A DNA stretch of 12,426 bases, taken from assembly GCA_000434475.1 (NCBI GenBank), contig FR879542.1, forward strand, positions 11,358 through 23,783, written 5' to 3'. The notes below the pieces were generated by a model that was not told the origin of the DNA, ran no database searches, and saw only the letters and a program-made list of their open reading frames with translations. Source of the stretch: Dialister sp. CAG:486. GTDB taxonomy: Bacteria; Bacillota; Negativicutes; Veillonellales; Dialisteraceae. The stretch's first letter is position 1; every line of letters starts with the position of its first letter. The position numbers were made by a program, and so were the translations under genes. Shown piece by piece: positions 6,501 through 12,401 of the stretch.

Positions 6501-6517
6501 CCTGCTTGCGATATAAT
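6488..6517 (+). promoter_or_regulatory. Promoter of the MGMT gene
   Basis: A perfect TATAAT at 6512-6517 has a partial -35 (ATGGCA, 6488-6493) 18 bases upstream. The ATG at 6516 overlaps the -10 box, so it cannot be the start on this transcript. Confidence 0.65.
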
Positions 6518-6578
6518 GAAGAAGCGATACACCCTGTCAGATTCCCCTGCATTTCAAGGTATATTTTCGAGGTATATG

Positions 6579-7112
6579 ATGACATTCATACAGCACTTAG
6601 ACTCCCCACTCGGCGACATCCTCCTCGCAGCGGATGACGTGGGCCTCACCGGCCTTTGGTTCGAGGGGCAGAAATACTTTGCCGCCACTCTCCCGGCAGA
6701 AGTACAGACAAAAGAAACGCCTGCGCTGAGAGAAGGAAGGCGCTGGCTAGACCTGTACTTTGCGGGAAAAGAGCCGAAGACCTCTCCGCCCCTCCATCTC
6801 ATCGGCACTCCGTTTCGCCTTTCCGTATGGAAGATCCTCTCCAAGATCCCCTACGGAAAAACGATGACCTACGGAGACATTGCGCAAAGACTTGCCCAAG
6901 AGCGCGGCCTTCCCCGCCTATCCGCCCGCGCCGTCGGAAGCGCCGTCGGAAGAAATCCCATCTCCCTCATCATCCCCTGCCACCGCGTCATAGGCAGAAA
7001 CGGCCGCCTCACCGGCTACGCTGGAGGCCTTCACCGAAAAGCCTATCTCCTCGCGATGGAGAGAAGACATGGAAATAGGGAGACGTTAGACTTGAAGACT
7101 TCAGACATCTGA
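6579..7112 (+). CDS. ogt: Methylated-DNA--protein-cysteine S-methyltransferase (MGMT)
   Basis: This suicide enzyme repairs O6-alkylguanine by moving the alkyl group to its own cysteine. It has 177 residues from the ATG at 6579 (an ATG at 6576 is equally in frame); weak GAGG at 6569 is the only ribosome site. The upstream ATG at 6516 sits inside the -10 box and is rejected. The N-terminal domain starts DSPLGDILLAADDVGLTGLWF; the C-terminal DNA-binding domain has FRLSVWKILSKIPYGKTMTYGDIA (about 80-102), SARAVGSAVGRNP (116-127, arginine finger) and the active site PCHRVIG with Cys134, then GYAGGLHRKAYLL. The last dozen or so residues (after about RRHGN) extend past the usual end and are encoded by repeat DNA. 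It is monocistronic by appearance. Confidence 0.93.
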   Translation: MTFIQHLDSPLGDILLAADDVGLTGLWFEGQKYFAATLPAEVQTKETPALREGRRWLDLYFAGKEPKTSPPLHLIGTPFRLSVWKILSKIPYGKTMTYGDIAQRLAQERGLPRLSARAVGSAVGRNPISLIIPCHRVIGRNGRLTGYAGGLHRKAYLLAMERRHGNRETLDLKTSDI

Positions 7113-7165
7113 TCTCTGACCTCTGACATCTAATGTCTTCAAGTCTCTAATCCCTAGTCACTAAA
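7083..7165. repeat. Repeat tract with a 12-bp inverted repeat after MGMT
   Basis: AGACTTGAAGAC (7088-7099) is the perfect reverse complement of 7135-7146. Between them are gacatctgatctctgacctc units, and ctctaatccctagtcacta follows. No T run is present, so it is not a clear terminator. The first arm lies inside the 3' end of the MGMT gene. Confidence 0.65.
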
Positions 7166-7183
7166 AACAGAAAGGACTCCACC

Positions 7184-7273
7184 ATGATCCACATTCTCTT
7201 CGTCTGCCACGGACTGAATAACCACAGCACGAACCGCTGCTACATGGAAGCCAACAAACCATGCAACAGCGAT
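7184..7273 (+). pseudogene. 5' remnant of a low-molecular-weight protein tyrosine phosphatase gene
   Basis: A good ribosome site (AAAGGA, 7171-7176) precedes ATG at 7184. The first 29 bases (7184-7212) match the start of the intact phosphatase gene (8902-8930) at 27 positions and encode MIHILFVCHG against MTHILFVCHG. After that the similarity ends abruptly, so the CX5R loop is not completed and the frame soon closes. It looks like the original start of the phosphatase gene, cut off by insertion or recombination at about 7212. Confidence 0.7.
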
Positions 7274-7344
7274 TTTTCTTTATCGTTTTTTCCTCTGGCT
7301 GATAGGCGTTCCCATTTTCTTTGACTTTTTGAGAATACGAATGA

Positions 7345-7575
7345 GCCAGCGAAATTCTTCGTCTGATTCACTCGGCGAATGCCGCAGCAGTCGACAGAAT
7401 GTTGGCTTCCGCCGTCATGATCTGCTCCAAATCATACAGGGGACGCTACACTTCCCCTGCGCTGGCTGCCGCCAGCTACCCTTTTGTGGACTTGCCATCT
7501 GGGGATACCTTGCGTTGCAAGCTGTTCCCAAATGGCAAGTTTCATAAAATATGTTATCTTTTCGATAGCCAATGA
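7345..7575 (+). pseudogene. Orphan open frame, C-terminal remnant of an unrecognised protein
   Basis: A 76-codon frame without a good start ends at TGA 7573. It reads ...LIHSANAAAVDRMLASAVMI... and ends FPNGKFHKICYLFDSQ, which has the composition and rhythm of a real soluble protein end. Just upstream in another frame is a hydrophobic stretch (FLWLIGVPIFFDF, about 7286-7328), so frameshifts or fused scraps are likely. I do not recognise the family. It lies in the scarred segment between the phosphatase remnant and the nitrilase gene. Confidence 0.3.
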
Positions 7576-7593
7576 AGTATAATGAAGATAACA
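7552..7593 (+). promoter_or_regulatory. Nitrilase promoter with flanking 9-bp inverted repeat
   Basis: A perfect TATAAT lies at 7578-7583. TGTTATCTT (7552-7560) and AAGATAACA (7585-7593) are perfect inverted repeats on either side of the -10 box; the left arm covers the -35 position (TTATCT, 18 bases upstream). A dyad in this position fits a repressor or activator binding site. Confidence 0.55.
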
Positions 7594-7629
7594 GCAAATC
7601 GAAATTTCTGAAGGAGTGAAATTATCGTT

Positions 7630-8550
7630 ATGAAGGACATCAAAAATACTTGTAAAATCGCATTAGTGCAGGCAGAGCCTGTTATGTTCAACAAAAGCGC
7701 TTCGCTAAAAAAAACGCTTCAATATATTAGTGAAGCCGCGAGCCAAAAACCGGATTTGATTGTTTTTCCGGAGCTGTTTATTCCGGGATACCCTTTTGGA
7801 ATGAATTTTGGTTTTAGCATGGGAAAACGAAGCGAGGAGGGGCGTAAAGACTGGAAACGATATTACGATGCCTCTGTTGTTGCCGGAGAAACGGAGTTTC
7901 AGCAGCTTGCAGAGGCGGCTCAGAAAACTGGAGCATATATCAGCCTTGGCTTTTCCGAGAGAGATGCCGTTAATGGAACGCTTTATAATAGTAATGTCAT
8001 TTTTGAGCCGGATGGATCATACAAGGTGCACAGAAAATTAAAACCGACAGGCTCCGAACGTGTTGTATGGGGGGATGCTGATAAGGGGTACTTCCCTGTT
8101 ACAACAACGCCATGGGGGCCGATCGGCAGTCTGATCTGTTGGGAAAGTTATATGCCGCTTGCTCGTGTGGCTCTTTATCAAAAAGGCATCACGATTTACA
8201 TTTCGCCAAATACCAATGACAACCCAGAGTGGCAGGCTACCATTCAGCACATCGCAATAGAAGGCAAGTGCTACTTTGTTAACGCTGATATGATTATCAG
8301 ACGCAACTCATATCCTTCTGACCTATACGAGAGAGATGTCGTATCACAGCTTCCGGAATTTGCTTGCAGAGGAGGAAGCTGTATTATCGACCCGTATGGG
8401 CATTATTGGACAGAGCCAGTCTGGGATAAAGAAACCATCATCTACGCAGAACTTGACATGAGTTTGCCTATCTCCTGCAAAATGGAGCATGATGTGGTTG
8501 GACATTATGCACGTCCAGATATACTTGAACTAAAAATCAACGATAAATAG
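7630..8550 (+). CDS. Nitrilase (carbon-nitrogen hydrolase family, true nitrilase branch)
   Basis: Expected to hydrolyse an organic nitrile to the carboxylic acid and ammonia, in the cytoplasm. It has 306 residues, somewhat short for the branch, which usually has more C-terminal sequence. The catalytic triad is in place: Glu48 in FPELFIPGYP, Lys136 in HRKLKPTG and Cys170 in LICWESYMPLAR. The ICWExYMPLAR string, the ERVVWGDADKG segment and the closing DVVGHYARPDIL are those of true nitrilases rather than amidases or NAD synthetase domains. AAGGAG lies upstream of the ATG, at rather long spacing (about 12 bases). Codon use is clearly more AT-rich (many TTT, ATT, AAA) than in the neighbouring genes, and broken genes lie on both sides, which points to acquisition by transfer. 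The natural substrate cannot be told. Confidence 0.93.
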   Translation: MKDIKNTCKIALVQAEPVMFNKSASLKKTLQYISEAASQKPDLIVFPELFIPGYPFGMNFGFSMGKRSEEGRKDWKRYYDASVVAGETEFQQLAEAAQKTGAYISLGFSERDAVNGTLYNSNVIFEPDGSYKVHRKLKPTGSERVVWGDADKGYFPVTTTPWGPIGSLICWESYMPLARVALYQKGITIYISPNTNDNPEWQATIQHIAIEGKCYFVNADMIIRRNSYPSDLYERDVVSQLPEFACRGGSCIIDPYGHYWTEPVWDKETIIYAELDMSLPISCKMEHDVVGHYARPDILELKINDK

Positions 8551-8625
8551 TGCAACAATTACAAATTCTAGCTAAATTCTATTTCCCGAGACTGGAAAAA
8601 TAGGAATTGGCAGAGGATAAGCATT

Positions 8626-8835
8626 ATGGAAATAAAAAAAATCCATCAAGATTTTTCAGTATGCAAAGTGATGGATTATTCACTTGTAAACCTAGATGCA
8701 GAATATAGTTTCATTGGGAAAACAGATGAGGAAAAATCTTTGGTATGCATTACCAGTGATGTTCCGCCAAACGTCATTCAACGTGATGATGGCTGGAAAG
8801 GTTTTCGTATTCAGGGGATGATGAATGCAATTTAA
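8626..8835 (+). pseudogene. Truncated ACT-domain (ACT_7 type) protein
   Basis: A good ribosome site (AGAGGA, 8 bases before the ATG) starts a 69-residue frame: FSVCKVMDYSLVNLDAEYSF, then TDEEKSLVCITSDVP and RDDGWKGFRIQG. This is the N-terminal half of a small ACT-domain family that usually has about 120-135 residues and continues from FRIQG into a second ACT half (VLDFSLIGIL...). Here the frame changes to MMNAI and stops, so the second half, with most of the ligand-binding fold, is gone. It shares the low GC of the nitrilase gene, lies 75 bases behind it and may be co-transcribed. The breakpoint near 8817 is the right edge of the acquired segment. Family assignment is from memory of the conserved strings. 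Confidence 0.7.
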
Positions 8836-8901
8836 GCGGAAAAAGCCTGCCATATGGAGCATTTGAGAAGAAACACAAAGCAAAAACGGAGTGATAAGAA
8901 T

Positions 8902-9375
8902 ATGACCCACATTCTCTTTGTCTGCCACGGCAACATCTGCCGCTCCCCCATGGCGGAATTCATCATGAAAGCGCTCATCCGCAAAGCCGGATGCGAGAAG
9001 GCGATCACCATGGACTCTGTCGCAGCGACCACGGAAGAGATCGGAAACGATATGTACCCGCCCGCCAAGCGTATGCTCACGAAGAAGGGCATCCCCTTCT
9101 CTCCCCGCCGCGCCCGTCTCATCACGGCGTCGGACTATGCCCGTGCAGACTATATCCTCTGCATGGACGAGGAAAACCTCGCCGACCTTGCCCGCCTGAC
9201 GTGCGGCGATCCGGAGAAAAAAGTCTCTCTCCTTCTCTCCTGGGCAGGACGGCGCGCCGAAGTGGCAGATCCGTGGTATACGGGAAATTTCGAGGAGACG
9301 TATGAGGATATCCTCGAAGGCTGTGAAGCGCTGCTGAAAAGCATAAACCGACAAGGTGCTGCCGGCTCTTGGTGA
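8902..9375 (+). CDS. Low-molecular-weight protein tyrosine phosphatase
   Basis: Removes phosphate from protein tyrosine (or arginine) in the cytoplasm; bacterial members often act on kinases for capsule export. It has 157 residues, the family length. The active-site loop is right at the start: Cys8-HGNIC-Arg14-Ser15. The general acid is in the ADPWY motif at Asp123, followed by FEETYEDILEGCEALL. I start at ATG 8902 (GGAG at 8888, 9 to 10 bases upstream), because MTHILFVCHGNICRS is the standard N-terminus; the longer frame from 8854 has no support. A truncated copy of its first 29 bases lies 1.7 kb upstream at 7184, next to a ribosome site, so the present upstream sequence may be secondary. 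No kinase or export gene is in the window, so its partner is unknown. Confidence 0.93.
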   Translation: MTHILFVCHGNICRSPMAEFIMKALIRKAGCEKAITMDSVAATTEEIGNDMYPPAKRMLTKKGIPFSPRRARLITASDYARADYILCMDEENLADLARLTCGDPEKKVSLLLSWAGRRAEVADPWYTGNFEETYEDILEGCEALLKSINRQGAAGSW

Positions 9376-9434
9376 ATGCTCGTTTGGCGATCGCTGCCAA
9401 TGGTCTTGCTTGGGATCTGTGATCCGTTTTTCCT

Positions 9435-9678
9435 TTATCCACAGAGTTGTTCACAGTTATTCACAAAACTGTGAATTGCGAAAGCCCCCTCTTCGCAGCT
9501 CCGACAATGAGCTGAATATCGAACTTGTCCATCTTAGATATACACAGAAAATTGTGAATATCTGTGAACAAGTGCGGAATACTCACACAGCCCTCACGGA
9601 AAAGTCCAGATCCTGTCGGACTGTCTCGCCTCCATGTCTTTGTTCACAGCTGTGGATTTTGTGAATAGCCTATTCACA
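9435..9678. other. Cluster of DnaA-box-like nonamers; candidate replication origin or DnaA-binding locus
   Basis: Boxes on the plus strand: TTATCCACA 9435 (perfect consensus), TTGTTCACA 9447, TTATTCACA 9457, ATATACACA 9538, TTGTTCACA 9641, CTATTCACA 9670. On the minus strand: CAATTCACA 9470-9478, ATATTCACA 9553-9561, TTGTTCACA 9563-9571, AAATCCACA 9652-9660, CTATTCACA 9660-9668. The first three are in the same direction with starts 12 and 10 bases apart; the last two plus-minus boxes form a back-to-back pair with one base between. An AT-rich tract follows at about 9689-9770. There is no dnaA or dnaN in the window, and the flanking genes converge on the site, so oriC itself is not proven; a DnaA-titrating or regulatory cluster is the alternative. 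Confidence 0.65.
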
Positions 9679-9688
9679 CCCCGGCGCG

Positions 9689-9770
9689 CTGTTCCATTTT
9701 TTTATAAAACATTCGTCAAGAGGATGTTCGCTCACGTAAAAAAACGAGAAATCAAGAGAAATATAACGAA
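9689..9770. other. AT-rich tract beside the DnaA-box cluster
   Basis: An A- and T-rich stretch (a T run with TATAAAAC at about 9693-9710, an A run at 9738-9744, AAATATAACG at 9759-9768) follows the last DnaA-like box. This is where a DNA unwinding element would lie in an origin. A short inverted pair TCGCTCA/TGAGCGA encloses part of it. No gene is visible. Confidence 0.4.
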
Positions 9771-9817
9771 TGAGCGAGAGACAAAGGAGCACCCCCTGTC
9801 CGCGTTGCGTGGATATC

Positions 9818-10293
9818 GGGGGGGGGGAGATGCGTGACTAGTAGCTAGTGGCTAGGGATTAGGGATTAGAAATCTCAAGTGACTTGTGACTAAGAGACTA
9901 GGAGACATCAGGCTCCCGTATCGTCATTTCGAGCGCAAGCGAGAAATCTTTGTCATTCGCGGTCAGGCGGACAATGTTTGGAAAGTTCAAAACGGGAAAC
10001 CTGCTATCAAGAGACCTTCGGGCATCGCTATTATTTATACTTCGCGGCACGTCCCATAGGCTAAGTTTGAAAGCAGGGATAAAGATTAGTGGCTAGGGAT
10101 TAGTGGCTAGGGATTAGGAGTCTCAAGTGACTGGTGACTGGAATGCCAGCTCATGGCATCGCCATTATTTATACTCTGCGGCGCTTCTTTTTTATGCGCC
10201 GCACCACCCCCGTTGAACCCGCTAAACCTGTTGAACCCGCTAAACCTCTTTCGCACGTAATCAAAGGGCACCTCGCCCCACGGGCTAACCCCA
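9818..10293 (+). repeat. Dense composite dispersed-repeat block
   Basis: A run of ten G (9818-9827) leads in. Then come ctagtggctagggattag units, a caagtgactt...gtgac box, the palindromic repeat at 9923, a ttcgggcatcgctattattt box (10018-10038), a second set of gtggctagggattag units (10087-10117), a caagtgactggtgactgg box (10124-10142), the GCGGCGC...GCGCCGC hairpin (10179-10202), two ttgaacccgctaaacct units (10213-10250), and the aatcaaagggcacctcgccc...gggctaacccc end (10259-10293). The second half is a full forward copy of the element seen in reverse at 4706-4830. No gene is seen. Confidence 0.8.
9923..9950. repeat. Palindromic GTCATYTCGAGCG repeat, copy 2
   Basis: GTCATTTCGAGCGCAAGCG through AGAAATCTT is the second copy of the 28-base imperfect palindrome at 4839-4866. 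Confidence 0.65.
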
Positions 10294-10297
10294 AGCC

Positions 10298-10330
10298 AAA
10301 AAGAGCAGCGACGTGGTCGCTGCTCTTTTT
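10298..10330 (-). terminator. Terminator of the amtB-PII gene
   Basis: AAAAAGAGCAGCGAC (10298-10312) and GTCGCTGCTCTTTTT (10316-10330) form a perfect 15-bp stem around a 3-base loop, with A and T runs making it usable in both directions. It starts 18 bases past the stop codon. Confidence 0.93.
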
Positions 10331-10348
10331 GCATGCTATATGGATTTC

Positions 10349-12163
10349 TTATTTCTTTTCTTCTTCGATGGGATAGTCCTGCAGAGCATCGTATCCTTCT
10401 TCACCGGTGCGGATCTTTACCGCATTGTCAATGGTGGAGACAAAGACCTTGCCATCGCCATACTTGCCGGTGTAGAGAGCCTTCTTCGCTACCTCGATGA
10501 TGGTGCGGGGAGAGATCTTGGATACCACGATGTCGATGCGGACCTTTGGCAGAAGCTTTGCCGAGACGGCAGCGCCGCGGTACATCTGCGTCTGTCCTTT
10601 TTCGAGACCGTAGCCCAGTGCTTTCGTGACGGTCATGCCCGTGATGCCGATGGCTTCCATGGCAGCCTTCAGGATCTCGAAGCGTTTATCCGAAGTAATG
10701 ATCGTGACGCAGTAGAGGCGGTGTCCATCGGTCGGCAGTTCTTTCGGCACGATCTTTTCTGCTTCCGCTTTCTTTTCTTCCGCAAGCGGTACTTCGACGG
10801 CCTCTTTCGGCGCCTTGCCTGCTTCCAGTGCTTCGGCGGTGGTGTCCGGCGCCATCATGAAGTCTGCATACGCAGAGACGAGACCGTGTTCTTCGAAGTC
10901 AAGGCCATTGATCTCTTCTTCACGGGTGACGCGAAGACCATTCGTGGCTTTGATGATGCGGAATACAATGTTTATCGCAACGAATACGTAGAGGGCTACA
11001 ACGGCAACGCCGAGGATCTGGATCATGAGGAAATGCGGATCTCCTGTGTAGAGAAGACCGTCCTTGACAGAGAAGACGCCGGTCAGGATGGTGCCGAGTG
11101 CGCCGCACACGCCGTGGGCGGAGATGGCGCCGACAGGGTCATCGATCTTCAGCTTCTGATCGACGAATTCGACCGCATAGACGATCGCGATGCCGGCGAT
11201 GACGCCGATCCAGAAGGAACCGGCCACGGAAACGACATCCGTGCCTGCGGTGATGGCTACGAGACCGGCAAGACCGCCGTTCAGTGTCATAGAAACATCC
11301 GGTTTGCCATATTTCACCCAGGTGAGAAGCATGGTGGTGACAGCACCGGCAGCGGCTGCCATATTCGTGGTGACCATGATGCTGGCAACGGAGAGGATCG
11401 TATCATCGCCGGTCATGGAAACGGTGGAGCCGCCATTGAATCCGAACCAGCCCATCCACAGGATGAACATGCCAAGGCAGGCAAGAGTGATGGAGTGACC
11501 GGGGATCGCATTGACGCTGCCATCCTTATTGTACTTGCCAATTCTTGGTCCAAGCAGAGAGGCACCGACCAGAGCGCAGACGCCGCCGACCATGTGTACA
11601 CAGGTGGATCCGGCGAAGTCATGGAAGCCGAGCTCGGAGAGCCAGCCGCCGCCCCAGATCCAGTGTCCGGAGATCGGATAGATCAGGAGAGAGATCAAAA
11701 CGGAATAGATGCAGTAGGAGGAGAATTTCGTACGTTCTGCCATCGCGCCGGAGACGATCGTCGCAGCGGTCGCACAGAAGACGGTCTGGAAGAAGAGGTA
11801 GACCAGCGGAGGATAGCCTGCATCGCCGGTGTCATAGTGAGTGACGAAGAAATCCGGCGTGCCGATAATGCCGCCGATGTCTTCCCCGAACATGAGACCG
11901 AAGCCCAAGACCCAGAAAACGATGGTGCCAAGCGCAAAGTCCATGAAATTCTTCATGACGATATTGCCTGCATTCTTTGCTCTCGTGAGCCCAGTCTCCA
12001 CCATCGCAAATCCCGGCTGCATGAAGAATACCAGGATAGCCCCCAGCAGTGTCCAGGTCGTATCCGCAGAGGAGTACTTTCCCTCCGCATCCGCCGCCAT
12101 AATCATGGTCGGCGTGCACAAGGCCGCCGCCAGGAGCGGCCATTTGGCTAAAATTTTTCTCAT
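10349..12163 (-). CDS. amtB: Ammonium transporter fused to a C-terminal PII (GlnB/GlnK-like) domain
   Basis: An inner-membrane ammonium channel with its regulator built in. It has 604 residues from the ATG at 12163, 10 bases after AGAAGGG; the GTG at 12172 would abut that site. Residues 1-23 look like a signal peptide (LLAAALCTPTMIMA). Residues about 33-410 are the Amt channel with some eleven helices; Asp182 and His190 (HDFAGSTCVHMVGG) and His350 (SAHGVCGALGT) correspond to Asp160 and the twin histidines His168/His318 of E. coli AmtB. A charged Ala/Glu linker (about 436-478) leads to a complete PII domain (483-595): GITGMTVTKALGYG, the T-loop GQTQMYRGAAV, LPKVRIDIVV, and the nucleotide site TGKYGDGKVFV with KIRTGEEG. 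Val533 replaces the uridylylated Tyr51, so control by uridylylation is not expected. Its own promoter and leader hairpins precede it. Confidence 0.95.
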   Translation of the reverse strand: MRKILAKWPLLAAALCTPTMIMAADAEGKYSSADTTWTLLGAILVFFMQPGFAMVETGLTRAKNAGNIVMKNFMDFALGTIVFWVLGFGLMFGEDIGGIIGTPDFFVTHYDTGDAGYPPLVYLFFQTVFCATAATIVSGAMAERTKFSSYCIYSVLISLLIYPISGHWIWGGGWLSELGFHDFAGSTCVHMVGGVCALVGASLLGPRIGKYNKDGSVNAIPGHSITLACLGMFILWMGWFGFNGGSTVSMTGDDTILSVASIMVTTNMAAAAGAVTTMLLTWVKYGKPDVSMTLNGGLAGLVAITAGTDVVSVAGSFWIGVIAGIAIVYAVEFVDQKLKIDDPVGAISAHGVCGALGTILTGVFSVKDGLLYTGDPHFLMIQILGVAVVALYVFVAINIVFRIIKATNGLRVTREEEINGLDFEEHGLVSAYADFMMAPDTTAEALEAGKAPKEAVEVPLAEEKKAEAEKIVPKELPTDGHRLYCVTIITSDKRFEILKAAMEAIGITGMTVTKALGYGLEKGQTQMYRGAAVSAKLLPKVRIDIVVSKISPRTIIEVAKKALYTGKYGDGKVFVSTIDNAVKIRTGEEGYDALQDYPIEEEKK

Positions 12164-12215
12164 TTTTACCACACCCTTCTAAAAAAAGAAATAAGAATTT
12201 TCCCGTACATAGAGA

Positions 12216-12239
12216 AAGCCCGGACCTATGTCCGGGCTT
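12216..12239 (-). promoter_or_regulatory. Strong GC hairpin in the amtB leader
   Basis: AAGCCCGGAC and GTCCGGGCTT form a perfect 10-bp stem with a 4-base loop, followed on the minus strand only by TCTCT. It may be a weak second terminator or a structural element between the attenuator and the ribosome site. Confidence 0.55.
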
Positions 12240-12247
12240 CATTGTCC

Positions 12248-12281
12248 AAAAGAAAAAGTCTCGATGCCCCTGCATCAAGAC
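12248..12281 (-). terminator. Terminator/attenuator in the amtB leader
   Basis: On the minus strand GTCTTGATGC pairs with GCATCGAGAC (one mismatch) around a 4-base loop, followed by TTTTTCTTTT. It lies about 40 bases after the predicted start of transcription and about 85 bases before the amtB ATG, so it would end transcription early unless prevented. Confidence 0.8.
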
Positions 12282-12320
12282 CTCTTTGTCCTCTGTGTAC
12301 TTGTCATTCATTGCTGAATA
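12277..12320 (-). promoter_or_regulatory. Possible two-hairpin antiterminator (ANTAR-like) before the amtB attenuator
   Basis: A minus-strand hairpin TATTC-AGCAAT-GAATG (12320-12305) is followed by AGGAC-AAAGAG-GTCTT (12292-12277). The second has a six-base loop with A at 1 and G at 4, as in ANTAR-protein targets, and its 3' arm is the 5' arm of the terminator, so the two structures exclude each other. The first loop lacks the G at 4, so the match is partial. Confidence 0.35.
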
Positions 12321-12327
12321 TGCAGAT

Positions 12328-12356
12328 ATGATAACGCTAAGAGACGCCGCCGTCAA
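12328..12356 (-). promoter_or_regulatory. Promoter of the amtB-PII transcript
   Basis: On the minus strand TTGACG (12356-12351) is followed after exactly 17 bases by TATCAT (12333-12328). Transcription would start near 12321. Confidence 0.75.
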
Positions 12357-12401
12357 GAGGGAAAATGGGAAAAGTTGTCAGAAAGTGTAGGATTACAATA
12401 C

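Noticed and set aside
9818..9827. G10 tract as a phase-variation switch
   Set aside because: It lies in repeat DNA with no gene or promoter whose frame or spacing it could change.
9634..9837. Open frame of 67 codons over the AT-rich tract
   Set aside because: It overlaps the DnaA-like boxes, has no ribosome site and ends in repeat sequence.
861..10293. CRISPR array
   Set aside because: Repeats are either directly tandem or dispersed singly; there are no regular unique spacers and no cas genes.
10313..12151. Open frame of 612 codons on the plus strand
   Set aside because: Antisense shadow of the amtB-PII gene, produced by its high GC and codon bias; its composition is unlike a protein and there is no ribosome site.
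11832..12356. Minus-strand frame running through the amtB leader
   Set aside because: It crosses the promoter -10 region and the attenuator and then overlaps amtB out of frame; no family pattern. A leader peptide starting at about 12311 was considered, but no ribosome site precedes it.
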